Assembly (NCBI GenBank): GCA_903879715.1
Contig: CAIRMR010000065.1
Coordinates: forward strand, 1-35,411
Length of the DNA: 35,411 nucleotides
Direction: 5' to 3'
Source of the DNA: an uncultured Bacteroidales bacterium
GTDB lineage: Bacteria > Bacteroidota > Bacteroidia > Bacteroidales > UBA4417
Of this stretch, positions 9,106 through 16,900 are shown one piece after another. Made by a program: the position numbers and the translations under genes. A model generated the notes under the pieces. It saw only the letters and a list, made by a program, of their open reading frames with translations. It searched no databases and was not told where the DNA came from. Every line of letters begins with the position of its first letter. Position 1 is the first letter of the stretch.

Positions 9106-9483
9106 TTAACCAGCAACTTTATATGTACTGATTTCAACACATTCAGTAATAATCCCCTTAATATCTTCACGCGAGCAAGGTTTAGCTAAAAACGCGTTCA
9201 TCCCGGCTTCAGCACATTCTGTCCGCATCTGGTCATCAGCATAAGCAGTAATTGCAATAATAGGAATCTGTTTATTAAAAACCCTGATGTACCTGGTAGC
9301 TTCAATTCCATCGAGAACCGGCATGTCAATATCCATTAATATGGCATTAAACTCTCCGTTCCTGCATGCTTCAGTGGCTAATAACCCATTTTCAACTATT
9401 TCACAGTCCCATCCAAGTTTACTCATGTACCTGCTCATGAGATGTTGATTCATCAAATTATCTTCAGCGACCAGAATTTTCAT
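9106..9483 (-). CDS. Stand-alone response-regulator receiver protein
   Basis: A 125-residue protein that is a complete CheY-like receiver domain and nothing else. Visible residues are the acidic pair E7-D8, phosphoacceptor D51 in ILMDIDMPVLDG, T79 in IAITA and K101 in AKPCS. The closest pattern is the receiver domain at the C-terminus of hybrid histidine kinases (DNLMNQHLM, DIDMPVLDGIEATRYIR), so it may act as a phosphorelay intermediate or a protein-binding switch. No output domain or adjacent kinase is present in the window, so the partner is unknown. It has its own candidate promoter and a strong terminator and is expressed as a single gene between rpoD and pyrG, all on the minus strand. 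Confidence 0.93.
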   Translation of the reverse strand: MKILVAEDNLMNQHLMSRYMSKLGWDCEIVENGLLATEACRNGEFNAILMDIDMPVLDGIEATRYIRVFNKQIPIIAITAYADDQMRTECAEAGMNAFLAKPCSREDIKGIITECVEISTYKVAG

Positions 9484-9540
9484 ACTAAAACCATAAAGGA
9501 TTAAACATTTTTCTCTCTATACCTTAATCCAAGAATGCAA

Positions 9541-9548
9541 CAAAGGTA
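9541..9548 (-). promoter_or_regulatory. Candidate -7 box of the receiver gene
   Basis: The minus-strand TACCTTTG is a perfect TAnnTTTG match 58-65 bases upstream of the ATG. It is identical to the rpsA box. The -33 region is AT-rich without a clear TTTG. Confidence 0.5.
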
Positions 9549-9684
9549 ATACTATTTTTGAAAATTATTTATTATTACGGCAAATAAAGCAAATTAACAT
9601 CTTGATTGTATATCACATACATGCTAACAAACTATTTTACTGATAATAAAGAAAATGTTTAAGTGAGAACTTTACAGTTCCCAT

Positions 9685-10551
9685 CTATTGTCCGAGATAT
9701 GATTTCAGCAATTTGCTTCTTGAATTGTGCTTCAACCGGCGAATGGCTTTTTCCTTTATCTGGCGGACACGTTCACGGGTAAGATCAAACTTTAAGGCAA
9801 TTTCTTCGAGGGTCAAACCATGGGGAACACCAATTCCATAGTAAAGATTTATAACGTCTCTTTCTTTCTCAGTCAGTGTCGAAAGTGAACGTTGAATTTC
9901 CTGGGTCAGGGATTCACGCATCAACCCTGCATCGGTAAACGGAGTATCCTCATCAACGAAAACATCAATAAACCTGGTATCCTCATCATCAACCAAGGGA
10001 GCATCCATAGAAACATAACGTGTGGTTATTTTCATGGCGGCATCAATTTTGTATCCGGGGATTTCGAGTGCTTCTGCAATTTCCTCAGCGGAAGGAAGGC
10101 GTTCATACTTTTGTTCCAGACGTGAGGATTCCTTCTTAATCTTGTTAAGTGATCCAACCTGGTTCAAGGGTAAACGTACAATACGTGATTGCTCGGCCAG
10201 GGCCTGAAGAATAGACTGACGTATCCACCAAACGGCATAAGAGATAAATTTAAACCCTCGGGTTTCATCGAAACGTGCCGCGGCTTTAATCAACCCAACA
10301 TTTCCTTCGTTTATAAGGTCCGGAAGACTCAGACCCTGGTTCTGGTATTGCTTGGCTACCGAAACTACAAACCTCAGATTGGCCAGGCACAATTTATCCA
10401 GAGCTTTTTGATCCCCGCCACGGATTTTCCGTGCCAGTTCAACTTCCTCTTCCGCAGTTATAAGTGCCTCTTTTCCAATATCCTGCAGATATTTATCCAG
10501 AGAGGCAGTTTCCCGGTTGGTAATTGATTTGGTTATCTTTAATTGTCTCAT
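9685..10551 (-). CDS. Primary RNA polymerase sigma factor (RpoD/SigA)
   Basis: A 288-residue sigma-70 factor of the short Bacteroidota primary type. It starts at region 1.2 ([16 protein letters not shown]) and lacks region 1.1. Region 2 includes [18 protein letters not shown] and the -10-reading [15 protein letters not shown]. Region 3 follows ([22 protein letters not shown]). Region 4 ends with the helix-turn-helix [28 protein letters not shown]. The full complement of regions 1.2-4.2 is present. This is the sigma factor known in Bacteroides to use TTTG/TAnnTTTG promoters, and several such -7 boxes are found in this window. It lies 183 bases downstream of the HtrA gene on the same strand and has a 9-bp stem-loop in its leader. 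Confidence 0.96.
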   Translation of the reverse strand: MRQLKITKSITNRETASLDKYLQDIGKEALITAEEEVELARKIRGGDQKALDKLCLANLRFVVSVAKQYQNQGLSLPDLINEGNVGLIKAAARFDETRGFKFISYAVWWIRQSILQALAEQSRIVRLPLNQVGSLNKIKKESSRLEQKYERLPSAEEIAEALEIPGYKIDAAMKITTRYVSMDAPLVDDEDTRFIDVFVDEDTPFTDAGLMRESLTQEIQRSLSTLTEKERDVINLYYGIGVPHGLTLEEIALKFDLTRERVRQIKEKAIRRLKHNSRSKLLKSYLGQ

Positions 10552-10579
10552 GACTTATTATCTTGATTTACATAGTCAG

Positions 10580-10602
10580 GCTGCACAAGGATTTTGTGCA
10601 GC
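10580..10602 (-). promoter_or_regulatory. Stem-loop in the rpoD leader
   Basis: The arms GCTGCACAA (10580-10588) and TTGTGCAGC (10594-10602) form a perfect 9-bp stem with a 5-nt loop, 29-51 bases upstream of the rpoD start. No T-run follows on the minus strand, so it is not an obvious terminator for the HtrA gene upstream. It may be an mRNA leader structure or an operator. Confidence 0.45.
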
Positions 10603-10734
10603 TTAACGTATAAAATACCACTTATCGGGTAAGTCGTAATGTTAAAACTCACATTACATATATAAACAAAGAAAATACAGGTTTGTTTGTGAAATCTTTT
10701 ATCCTGTAAATGTATTTCTTTGGAGCAGGGAAGT

Positions 10735-12186
10735 CTAATTTATCCCAAAGCCATAGTAAGCTCTGACCTTGTTAGGATATACTCCTTCGAGCAATACCCC
10801 GCCACTTTTGTTAGAGAGTATTTTATTCACATCCTCAACGCTGCGAACTGGTTTTTTATCTATTTCAGTAATTACATAACCTTCCCTGATACCGGCATTT
10901 TGCAGCAAACCATCTGTCAGCTCCGTAACCTGAACACCATGATCAATTCCAAGTTTTCGCAGTACATCTCCTGAAGCCACTTTCATTTTTGCGCCCAGCA
11001 TAGGAGTAATATCTTTTCCCTCATTCTTTACAAGACTGGTATTGCCTTCGCGGTTACGTAATTTAACGTTAAATGATTTATCACTGCCATCGCGACTCAC
11101 AACAACGGCTACTGTTTCACCAGGACGATAAAGGCTTACCTGACCGAGCAATTCGGAAGTACTGTTAACAGTTATCTTATTAATTGAAGTTATTACATCA
11201 CCTTTCTGAATTCCGGCTTCTTTGGCCGCACTCCCGTCACTTACCTCGGAAACGTACACACCACGAAGTTCTTTCATACCTTGTTCATCCGCAAATTTGT
11301 TATCTATATCCCGGATACTTACACCGAGGAATGCCCGTTGAACCTCCTTGTAATCAATCAAATCACCAACAACTTTTTTTACGATATTAACTGGAATTGC
11401 AAAGGAATACCCTGCGTAAAATCCATTTCCACTGGCAATTGCGGCGTTTATCCCAATTAATTCGCCATGAGTATTAACGAGTGCTCCTCCGCTGTTTCCC
11501 CTGTTTACGGCTGCATCTGTCTGGATAAAAGATTCAACTGAAGTTCCATCGGGAGTACCTAATATATTTATGTTGCGAGCTTTCGCACTCACAATTCCAG
11601 CAGTTACAGTGCTGGTAAGGTTGAAAGGATTTCCAACTGCCAGCACCCATTCGCCGATTTGTACCTCATCTGAATTGCCATACGTGAGGAATGGCAGATT
11701 ACTTTCTTTTATCTTCACAACCGCCAGGTCGGTGGATGCATCAGTTCCTATAACTGTGCCTTCGTAGGAACGTTTATCGTTAAGAACGATTTCAATTTTA
11801 CTGGCATCCTGAACTACATGATTATTAGTAACAATATAACCATCCGGAGATATAATTACGCCTGATCCTGCACCCTGGAGCGGACCTTGCTGGCTGTAAG
11901 GGCTGTCGCCAAAGAATTCGTGAAAATTAAAAAAATTGTCATACATATTGTTTTTACGGGAATATTCAGTTTTGATATGTACAACAGCGTGAATGGATAT
12001 ATTTGCCGGTTCGATAAAATCAGGATAGCCTGGAGTTAATCCGGACATACCGGCTAACTGTACCGGAGTTGATTGTTGAGGAATTCCAAGAGTTTTTTCA
12101 TTTTTTTTCTCCAGGAAAGTATAACCGCCCAAAGAAATTAATCCTCCTAACACTGCCATAAGAAAGAAACCTGCGTACTTTTTCAT
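10735..12186 (-). CDS. DegP/HtrA-type periplasmic serine endoprotease
   Basis: A 483-residue HtrA protease that degrades or refolds damaged envelope proteins. The N-terminus has a hydrophobic segment (about 5-25), a signal peptide or anchor. The trypsin-like domain covers about 65-275, with catalytic H123 (VTNNHVV), D153 (DASTDLAVVKI) and S232 (NRGNSGGALV). Two PDZ domains follow at about 285-375 (FLGVSIRDID) and 395-480 (MLGAKMKVASGD, then VITEIDKKPVRSVEDV). All catalytic residues are intact, and length and architecture match DegP/DegQ proteins. A 7-bp palindrome, TTACTCA/TGAGTAA at 12231-12250, lies just upstream and could be a regulator site. The gene precedes rpoD on the same strand. Confidence 0.95.
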   Translation of the reverse strand: MKKYAGFFLMAVLGGLISLGGYTFLEKKNEKTLGIPQQSTPVQLAGMSGLTPGYPDFIEPANISIHAVVHIKTEYSRKNNMYDNFFNFHEFFGDSPYSQQGPLQGAGSGVIISPDGYIVTNNHVVQDASKIEIVLNDKRSYEGTVIGTDASTDLAVVKIKESNLPFLTYGNSDEVQIGEWVLAVGNPFNLTSTVTAGIVSAKARNINILGTPDGTSVESFIQTDAAVNRGNSGGALVNTHGELIGINAAIASGNGFYAGYSFAIPVNIVKKVVGDLIDYKEVQRAFLGVSIRDIDNKFADEQGMKELRGVYVSEVSDGSAAKEAGIQKGDVITSINKITVNSTSELLGQVSLYRPGETVAVVVSRDGSDKSFNVKLRNREGNTSLVKNEGKDITPMLGAKMKVASGDVLRKLGIDHGVQVTELTDGLLQNAGIREGYVITEIDKKPVRSVEDVNKILSNKSGGVLLEGVYPNKVRAYYGFGIN

Positions 12187-12456
12187 TTTTCGTTCGTTTT
12201 TGATAATGAGACGTTAAATTTACACTTTAGTTACTCATTCTTTTGAGTAATTTTCGATCTATAACGCAAGGATAATACCATTAGTTTTTGTACTCTTGTT
12301 AATTAATGTTAACATCTCAGGCAATATCTTACTATTATGATTACTAGTTACATCTATACTCTTATTAATCAAATATTTAGTCATTCCCTGGTTTATAATA
12401 TAAGAAACATTCCCAATTTTAGCCGGGGATAATCGGATCAAAAAAAACATAAAAAA

Positions 12457-12482
12457 TGTCAGATTCACGAATCAATCTGACA
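12457..12482 (-). terminator. Hairpin with T-tract pointing away from dapF
   Basis: The 9-bp arms TGTCAGATT (12457-12465) and AATCTGACA (12474-12482) are followed on the minus strand by TTTTTTATGTTTTTTTT. It has the form of an intrinsic terminator for minus-strand transcription, yet no minus-strand gene ends here. It could stop antisense transcription out of dapF before it reaches the degP promoter region. Confidence 0.55.
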
Positions 12483-12500
12483 TATTGACAAGGAATATAT

Positions 12501-12508
12501 TAAATTTG
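12501..12508 (+). promoter_or_regulatory. Possible -7 box of dapF
   Basis: TAAATTTG matches TAnnTTTG but ends only 8 bases before the dapF ATG, so the transcript would be nearly leaderless. No -33 element at the usual 19-21 base spacing was seen. Confidence 0.3.
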
Positions 12509-12516
12509 TTACCGAA

Positions 12517-13299
12517 ATGACTCTACAATTCAGCAAATACGAAGGAACCGGCAACGATTTTATCCTGATCGACGACCGGAAGTTACAGTTTCCGGTCAGC
12601 GAAGATTTGATCATCAAACTTTGTGACAGACATTTTGGCATTGGTGCCGACGGTGTTTTACTGGTTCAGCATAGCGAAGGCTATGATTTTGGCATGAACT
12701 ATTTTAACTCCGATGGCAGCCCGGCTACTTTCTGTGGCAACGGAGGAAGATGCATTACAGCCTTTGCGCATCAGAAAGGCATTACCGCAAGCACCTGCCG
12801 TTTTATGGCTGCTGATGGTATCCATCATGCGCAAATCAGCGAAAATAACGGTTCAGTAATGATAGTGGAACTGGAAATGCAGGATCCTGTGATCTACAGC
12901 ATGGACAAAAATTCCTACTACCTCAATACCGGTACATATCATGTTGTGAAATTTGTTGATAATCCTGATGACATCGAAATAATAGAAACAGGACGTGAAG
13001 TGCGATACGATGCCAGGTTTGAGCCTCACGGAACCAATGTTAACTTCGCAAAGCTCTTAAAAAAAGAGTTGTATGTCCGTACTTATGAGAAAGGGGTTGA
13101 AGATGAAACCCTTTCGTGCGGAACAGGAGTAGCAGCTTCAGCTATCGCGGCTTCATTAAAATACGGAGGTAATTCCTTTTATGTAAATACTGCCGGAGGA
13201 AGGCTATTTGTTAGTTTTACGCGAACAGGTGACACTATAAAAAATGTAAAACTTACCGGCCCGGCCAAACTGGTTTTTGAAGGTACAATTGAAATATGA
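12517..13299 (+). CDS. Diaminopimelate epimerase
   Basis: A 260-residue DapF that interconverts LL- and meso-diaminopimelate for lysine and peptidoglycan synthesis. It is a cofactor-independent two-cysteine epimerase. The catalytic cysteines are C73 in FCGNGGRC and C201 in LSCGTGVAASA. The N-terminal FSKYEGTGNDFILID and the HGTNVNF segment are also classic. Length is typical. The stop codon overlaps the start of the following acetyltransferase gene (ATGA, 13296-13299), so the two are translationally coupled. Confidence 0.97.
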   Translation: MTLQFSKYEGTGNDFILIDDRKLQFPVSEDLIIKLCDRHFGIGADGVLLVQHSEGYDFGMNYFNSDGSPATFCGNGGRCITAFAHQKGITASTCRFMAADGIHHAQISENNGSVMIVELEMQDPVIYSMDKNSYYLNTGTYHVVKFVDNPDDIEIIETGREVRYDARFEPHGTNVNFAKLLKKELYVRTYEKGVEDETLSCGTGVAASAIAASLKYGGNSFYVNTAGGRLFVSFTRTGDTIKNVKLTGPAKLVFEGTIEI

Positions 13300-13832
13300 C
13301 CACTATGACAGGCCCGAATCTGCTGCTCAGAGCACCTGAACCCGCTGATATTGATATTATTTTCCGCTGGGAAAATGATACACGCATCTGGCATTTGGGC
13401 AATACACTTACCCCCTATTCGAAATTTGCGATTGAACAATTCGTATTTAACACAGATAATGACATATTTGCGTCAAAGCAATTGCGCCTGATGATCGACT
13501 GGCATTCAGCAGAGACTGATAATACGACAGTAGGCACCATTGATCTGTTTGATTTTGATCCGCAAAACAAAAGAGCCGGTATCGGAATATTGATTGACGA
13601 ATCATCGAGGCGGAAAGGATTTGCGCTTGAAGCCATTAATTTACTTTCCGAATACTGTTTTAAAACACTGAACCTCCATCAGTTGTATTGTAATATTGAA
13701 CAAAGCAACCTTGAAAGTATCAGTTTATTCAGGAAAACTGGTTTTATAAGCTGTGGAATCAAAAAAGAATGGTTACTTCGTGAAGGGCAATGGACGGATG
13801 AATTGATGTTTCAATTGATTAATAGGATTTAG
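13296..13832 (+). CDS. GNAT-family N-acetyltransferase
   Basis: A 178-residue acetyl-CoA-dependent acetyltransferase of the RimJ/RimL/SpeG-like GNAT group. Visible features are LLLRAPEPADIDIIFRWEND at the start, VGTIDLFDFDPQNKRAGIGILI (beta 4) and the acetyl-CoA loop ESSRRKGFALEAI at about 101-113. The C-terminus reads LYCNIEQSNLESISLFRKTGF. The substrate cannot be read from sequence; candidates are a polyamine, an amino acid or a ribosomal protein. It overlaps dapF by four bases and is clearly its operon partner. The association with dapF may be only co-transcription. Confidence 0.88.
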   Translation: MTTMTGPNLLLRAPEPADIDIIFRWENDTRIWHLGNTLTPYSKFAIEQFVFNTDNDIFASKQLRLMIDWHSAETDNTTVGTIDLFDFDPQNKRAGIGILIDESSRRKGFALEAINLLSEYCFKTLNLHQLYCNIEQSNLESISLFRKTGFISCGIKKEWLLREGQWTDELMFQLINRI

Positions 13833-14042
13833 GGGTTAGGATTTGGGGATTAGGGGGATTAGGGAAAAACGAGGAACCTGAAACCTGAAACCAGCACTTC
13901 GACTTGTTTCGGCTTCGCTCATCAACCATCGCTAAGTGCCCCTCAAGATAGAACCAGAAACTTGAAATTTAACCATTGGAAATCAAGTACAGCTGGCAAT
14001 AAAAGCAAAGAAGTCGCATTAATAACATAAAGTCCTGAATTC
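13833..14042. repeat. Repeat-rich spacer before mltG
   Basis: The spacer contains a GGGATTAGG-like low-complexity stretch (13834-13866), an AACCTGAAACCTGAAACC duplication (13876-13892), and a member of the CACTTCG...CTAAGTG palindrome family (13895-13939). No gene or clear promoter box was seen. Confidence 0.55.
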
Positions 14043-15125
14043 ATGCCAAATTACTATTCAAGCCGGTTAAAACGCGAAAAGTCCCGCTCACGCAGGAGAC
14101 AAATAATTTTGATTATCATCGCTTTACTTATTATGGGTGGTGCCATAACAGGGTATATAGGTTATCGCATGATCTACAAACCTAATGTGTGGCTTAACGG
14201 GCAATCCGCGGCTGCTTTTAATATTAAATCCGGCTCAACCTGGGAAGACGTAAAACAAATGTTGTATAAGAACGGAACGATCATCCATCGCGAATCGTTC
14301 GAGCGCCTGGCAGGAATCATGAAATACCCGGATCATATCAAATCAGGACATTATATTCTGAAAGAAGGCATGAGCAACAAGCAGATCATTACAAAACTGC
14401 GCTCCAAGCAGCAAGATCCGGTAAAACTGGTCTTCAACAATATTCGTGTTAAGGAAGAACTTGCCGGTCACATATCCGAGCAACTAGAAACCGATTCCGT
14501 TTCCTTACTGAGACTGCTGAATGATGCTGATTACCTGAAAAAATTCGGATTCACTACGGATAACATTATAAGCATGTTTATCCCAAATACTTACGAAGTT
14601 TACTGGGATATTGCCCCGGAAAAGTTTATGGAAAAGATGCACAAGGAATACCTTGCCTTCTGGACTGATAAGAGGAAAGCCCGTTTAACTGAAATCAGGC
14701 TCACTGAATTAGAGGCAATTACAATGGCATCCATTGTTGAAAAAGAAACCAACCAAAATGATAAAAAACCTGATGTAGCAGGTGTTTATATGAACAGACT
14801 TCACGACGGATGGCTACTGCAGGCTGATCCGACACTGGTTTACGCGCTGGGGGATTTCAGTATTAAACGGGTACTTAATGTTTACAAAACAATCGATTCA
14901 CCTTATAATACGTATAAATATTTTGGTTTGCCTCCCGGACCAATCTGTCTTCCTTCCATTTCATCCATTGATGCCGTGCTTAATTTCAGGCAGCATCAAT
15001 ATATGTATTTCTGCGCCAGGGAAGACTTTTCAGGTTATCATAATTTTGCGGTAACTATGAACGAGCACCTGTTAAATGCCGCTAAATACCAGCAGGCGTT
15101 GAATCAGAAGGGGATTATGAAGTAG
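14043..15125 (+). CDS. Endolytic murein transglycosylase MltG
   Basis: A 360-residue inner-membrane lytic transglycosylase of the YceG/MltG family, which cuts nascent glycan strands and sets their length. An arginine- and lysine-rich cytoplasmic N-terminus (1-19) is followed by one membrane helix (about 20-43). Next come a LysM-like subdomain (about 55-125) and the catalytic domain. The catalytic region includes TMASIVEKETN (228-237), which holds the active glutamate, and the family signatures GVYMNRLHDGWLLQADPT, SPYNTYKYFGLPPGPICLPS and FCAREDFSGYHNFA. Complete and normal in length. It lies 210 bases after the dapF-acetyltransferase pair on the same strand, across a repeat-rich spacer. Confidence 0.95.
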   Translation: MPNYYSSRLKREKSRSRRRQIILIIIALLIMGGAITGYIGYRMIYKPNVWLNGQSAAAFNIKSGSTWEDVKQMLYKNGTIIHRESFERLAGIMKYPDHIKSGHYILKEGMSNKQIITKLRSKQQDPVKLVFNNIRVKEELAGHISEQLETDSVSLLRLLNDADYLKKFGFTTDNIISMFIPNTYEVYWDIAPEKFMEKMHKEYLAFWTDKRKARLTEIRLTELEAITMASIVEKETNQNDKKPDVAGVYMNRLHDGWLLQADPTLVYALGDFSIKRVLNVYKTIDSPYNTYKYFGLPPGPICLPSISSIDAVLNFRQHQYMYFCAREDFSGYHNFAVTMNEHLLNAAKYQQALNQKGIMK

Positions 15126-15156
15126 GTGACAGAAAATGGTTAATCGAAAATGGTCA

Positions 15157-15178
15157 ACACTTCGACTTCGCTCAGTGT
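15157..15178. repeat. Short dispersed palindrome (CACTTCGAC...CTCAGTG family)
   Basis: ACACTTCGACTTCGCTCAGTGT has 5-bp ACACT/AGTGT ends. Variants occur at 3808-3827 and 13895-13939, always in intergenic DNA. Confidence 0.7.
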
Positions 15179-15273
15179 GACAGGTTCAAAGGTTAATATT
15201 CAAAGGCCCAATTATGTTTTAGTTAAGGTGTTCGCTATATCTAAATATTTACAGGTAATTTATTCAATTCTTT

Positions 15274-16206
15274 GTGCGGAACTTCAGGTCCATATCTTTA
15301 ATCATCCTTTTGCTTATTGTAATTTGCAATCGAAAAGCAGGTTTCGCCCAGGAAACTCAAACACTTGATTTCGCAACTGACACACTGAATCGCAAAAAAC
15401 TTGCGTTGGTCGCAATTACTGGAGCTTCGGTGTATGCCGGAAGTATTGCCGGATTGTATAATCTTTGGTATAAAAATTATCCGCAGTCATCATTTCATTT
15501 TTTTAATGACAATAAAGAGTGGCTGCAGATGGATAAATGCGCCCATGTTACATCTTCGTATTATATTGGCCTGGTTGGCTATGGAGCACTTCGCTGGTCA
15601 GGCGTTCCGGAGAAAAAAGCAGTATGGTATGGCGGTATGACAGGCTTTGTTTATCTTACAGCAATTGAAGTTATGGATGGATTATCGCAGGAATGGGGTG
15701 CCTCGCCTTTTGACCTTGTCGCAAATACATTGGGAACAACACTTTTTATCAGCCAGCAATTAGCCTGGCATGAGCAGAAGTTCGTGCTGAAATATTCATT
15801 CCATTCATCGCCCTATGCCCAACATAATACGGATCAACTGGGCAACACTCTTTTACAAAATATTGTGAAAGACTATAATGGCCAGACTTATTGGATTTCA
15901 GCCAATATAAGCAGTCTCGGTTTACAGCTTACACGTTTCCCCAAATGGCTGAATATTGCAGCAGGCTATGGAGCCGAAGGGATGACCGGTGGATTTAGTA
16001 ATCCCTCCGAAATTAACGGAGTTCCGGTTCCTTATTCCGACAGATACAGGCAATTCTATATAGCAGCTGATATCGATTTAAGCCGCATCCCGGTAAAATC
16101 AAAAACATTGAAACTTATTCTTAACACTATCGGATTTATCAAGATTCCTATGCCTGCTTTAGAGTTTAATAAAAATGGGGTAAAGTTTCACCCTTTGTAT
16201 TTTTAA
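15274..16206 (+). CDS. DUF2279 (YfiM-like) exported protein
   Basis: A 310-residue exported protein that starts at GTG. The N-terminus MRNFRSISLIILLLIVICN..GFAQ is a signal peptide cut near residue 26. The next region (about 45-180) matches the DUF2279/YfiM pattern: FHFFNDNKEWLQMDKCAHV, SYYIGLVGYGALRW, TAIEVMDGLSQEWGASPFDLVANTLG. The C-terminal third has amphipathic strand-like segments. The function of the family is not established. It is described in envelopes, and the conserved D/H/E/D residues look like a membrane-associated structural or catalytic core. The start is supported by the signal peptide. It may be transcribed with mltG, which ends 148 bases upstream. Confidence 0.8.
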   Translation: MRNFRSISLIILLLIVICNRKAGFAQETQTLDFATDTLNRKKLALVAITGASVYAGSIAGLYNLWYKNYPQSSFHFFNDNKEWLQMDKCAHVTSSYYIGLVGYGALRWSGVPEKKAVWYGGMTGFVYLTAIEVMDGLSQEWGASPFDLVANTLGTTLFISQQLAWHEQKFVLKYSFHSSPYAQHNTDQLGNTLLQNIVKDYNGQTYWISANISSLGLQLTRFPKWLNIAAGYGAEGMTGGFSNPSEINGVPVPYSDRYRQFYIAADIDLSRIPVKSKTLKLILNTIGFIKIPMPALEFNKNGVKFHPLYF

Positions 16207-16256
16207 TTCAGTTCCGAAGATGTTGTTTCGTCCGCAAATTTTTAATTTATATCAAC

Positions 16257-16838
16257 ATGAAAAAGCCAAACCCTTGTTTTGTTATTTTATTAATAATCAA
16301 ACTATTATCAATCAATTCTTCCTTTGCACAACAATCCGGGGAATTTATACCGTATAATCTTTTGCGTGTCGAAACCGGAATGCTTGCCGATAGTTACAAC
16401 TCGGTCGGGCCAAAACTAAAAATTGAGGTTCAGCATAGTATCAGTGAACGATTAATTTATGGGATTGCATTTGATTCGAAATGGCATCTTGGACATTTTC
16501 GGACCGATCAAGCGATAGATTTACCTCCAAATTTAAATACGCTGAGCGGGAATGTTTATTATTGTATAATGCCGAATACTAAAAATTTCAGCTGGCAAAT
16601 TGGAGCGGGTTTTGGTGGAACACATTTGTATTGGGACGACACCCACCGTTGGGGTTTTACTATAACCACCAGTATGACTGCCAATATTCGTATATCGAAA
16701 AAGGTATTCCTGGTAGCATCTCCGCTGATTGTACTTATTCCTGTTTCCGAATTCAACTATTCATTTATAAAAAAAGATTCATCAGCGGGATATAAAACAG
16801 TTTCGGTCTTACCTTTTGGTGTTAAAATAAAATTGTAA
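16257..16838 (+). CDS. Hypothetical exported protein, predicted small outer-membrane barrel
   Basis: A 193-residue protein I cannot assign to a named family. Residues 1-25 form a signal peptide (ILLIIKLLSINSSFAQQ). The mature part alternates polar and hydrophobic residues in strands with turn-like breaks: LLRVETGMLADSYNSVGPKLKIEV, GIAFDSKWHLGHF, NFSWQIGAGFGGTHLYW, WGFTITTSMTANIRI, VSVLPFGVKIKL. This fits an eight-strand outer-membrane beta-barrel, with each strand about 9-11 residues and a terminal strand ending in a hydrophobic residue. It lies 50 bases downstream of the DUF2279 gene on the same strand. Confidence 0.7.
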   Translation: MKKPNPCFVILLIIKLLSINSSFAQQSGEFIPYNLLRVETGMLADSYNSVGPKLKIEVQHSISERLIYGIAFDSKWHLGHFRTDQAIDLPPNLNTLSGNVYYCIMPNTKNFSWQIGAGFGGTHLYWDDTHRWGFTITTSMTANIRISKKVFLVASPLIVLIPVSEFNYSFIKKDSSAGYKTVSVLPFGVKIKL

Positions 16839-16867
16839 CAGGCGGCATTCCGTATTTACAATTCGTA

Positions 16868-16875
16868 TATTTTTG
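16868..16875 (+). promoter_or_regulatory. Candidate -7 box of the TonB-C gene
   Basis: TATTTTTG matches TAnnTTTG and ends 25 bases before the ATG at 16901. The -33 region has only a TATTTACA stretch. Confidence 0.4.
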
Positions 16876-16900
16876 AAAACCAATACATAATAACAATCAA

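Larger units (their letters stand above)
12187..12516. other. 330-bp divergent intergenic region between degP and dapF
   Basis: The region holds a TTACTCA-N6-TGAGTAA palindrome (12231-12250) near the degP side and a TATCCTTG near-consensus -7 box on the minus strand (12267-12274). A hairpin with a minus-strand T-tract (12457-12482) and a dapF-proximal TAAATTTG box (12501-12508) lie on the other side. No convincing gene was found. Confidence 0.65.

Noticed and set aside
12259-12468. Minus-strand 69-codon ORF between degP and dapF
   Set aside because: No homology-like features and biased AT-rich composition; the nearby hairpin belongs to its upstream side rather than its end.
15150-15368. 72-codon ORF overlapping the start of the DUF2279 gene
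   Set aside because: It runs in another frame over the signal peptide of the DUF2279 gene, has no recognisable features and includes a dispersed palindrome.
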